Source: a virus
Direction: 5' to 3' (one strand)
DNA length: 22,388 bases
IMG/VR virus record: IMGVR_UViG_3300023184_000561
Location: 1 to 22,388 of that record
The notes beneath the pieces are model-generated. The model saw only the letters and a list, made by a program, of their open reading frames with translations, was not told the DNA's origin and made no database searches. The translations under genes were made by a program, and so were the position numbers. Positions 22,246 through 22,388 of the stretch are shown here, in pieces; the stretch's first letter is position 1, and every line of letters begins with the position of its first letter.

Positions 22246-22388
22246 ATGAGTTTGGTCTATGCGAATAAATTAGTGATAAATCAGCGAGGAGCGTCTATAG
22301 ATATCGACAACTCAAGCGAACAAGAAAAAATCAAGATTAGCGGGAGAAGCGGATCTAACATATCATTTACAAACGTTGTAAATTCTGA
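22246..22388 (+). CDS. Probable hub-associated protein, 3'-partial
   Basis: An open frame of at least 47 codons begins at this ATG and runs off the window edge. The visible sequence starts MSLVYANKLVINQRGASIDI and continues with KIKISGRSGSNISFTN. The phrase GSNISFTN is familiar from phage baseplate hub proteins that follow the OB-fold region. Start evidence is strong: TAAATA lies exactly 5 nt upstream with a -35-like TTGAGA. It probably continues the hub or spike function of the preceding gene. A frameshifted single gene is unlikely, since a dedicated start signal lies between them. Confidence 0.6.
   Translation, partial: MSLVYANKLVINQRGASIDIDNSSEQEKIKISGRSGSNISFTNVVNS

Overview
The window is a contiguous piece of an AT-rich, T4-like contractile-tailed phage genome, running from a few replication or accessory genes into the head, neck and baseplate genes. 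Eight products were matched from memory to T4 proteins by diagnostic stretches: gp15 (tail sheath stabiliser), gp20 (portal), gp13 (neck), gp4/50/65 (head-completion nuclease), gp21 (prohead protease), gp22 (scaffold), gp23 (major capsid) and a gp5-like baseplate hub OB-fold protein. The C-terminus of a ninth protein resembles core protein gp67. A Bacteroidota host is an inference. It rests on the absence of recognisable Shine-Dalgarno sequences, the A/T-rich start regions, and a lipoprotein whose lipobox reads S-C-K-K.

Layout. 1-3830: two small unknown genes, a DinG/XPD-type iron-sulfur helicase, an AAA+ ATPase and a YopX-family protein. 3836-6728: gp15 with an extra C-terminal domain, then the portal. 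6739-7684: two minus-strand accessory genes, a membrane-anchored cupin and a small NNGTxYY repeat protein. 7713-14871: gp13, a 1684-residue fibre with three internal repeats of about 160 residues, a small acidic-tailed protein and the head-completion nuclease. 14894-18888: the capsid module in order protease, core protein, scaffold and major capsid protein, closed by a strong terminator. 18952-20464: a mobile-looking insert with a GIY-YIG homing endonuclease (minus), a zinc-finger protein that may be a truncated homing endonuclease, and a small unknown gene. 20482-22388: a small unknown protein with its own terminator, a lipoprotein papain-like cysteine protease, the hub OB-fold protein and the start of a probable hub partner cut off by the window edge.

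The most striking signal is regulatory. Fourteen genes on both strands carry TAAATA 5 to 8 nt (usually exactly 5) before the start codon. Six of these also have a TTG-initiated -35-like box 16 or 17 nt further upstream. If TAAATA is the -10 box of a T4-like late promoter, transcription would begin at or next to the start codon, so the late mRNAs would be leaderless or nearly so. The motif also decides three starts: the GTG starts at 3836 and 7684, and the internal ATG of the homing endonuclease.

The structural genes form a coherent programme: scaffold and core proteins build the prohead on the portal, gp21 matures it, gp4 and gp13 finish the head-neck junction, gp15 caps the tail sheath, and gp5 belongs to the baseplate hub. 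Interspersed accessory genes with late-type start signals (cupin, repeat protein, lipoprotein protease) are the likeliest places for undescribed biology. No tRNA gene, CRISPR array or insertion sequence was seen, and no stretch over 300 bases lacks a gene.
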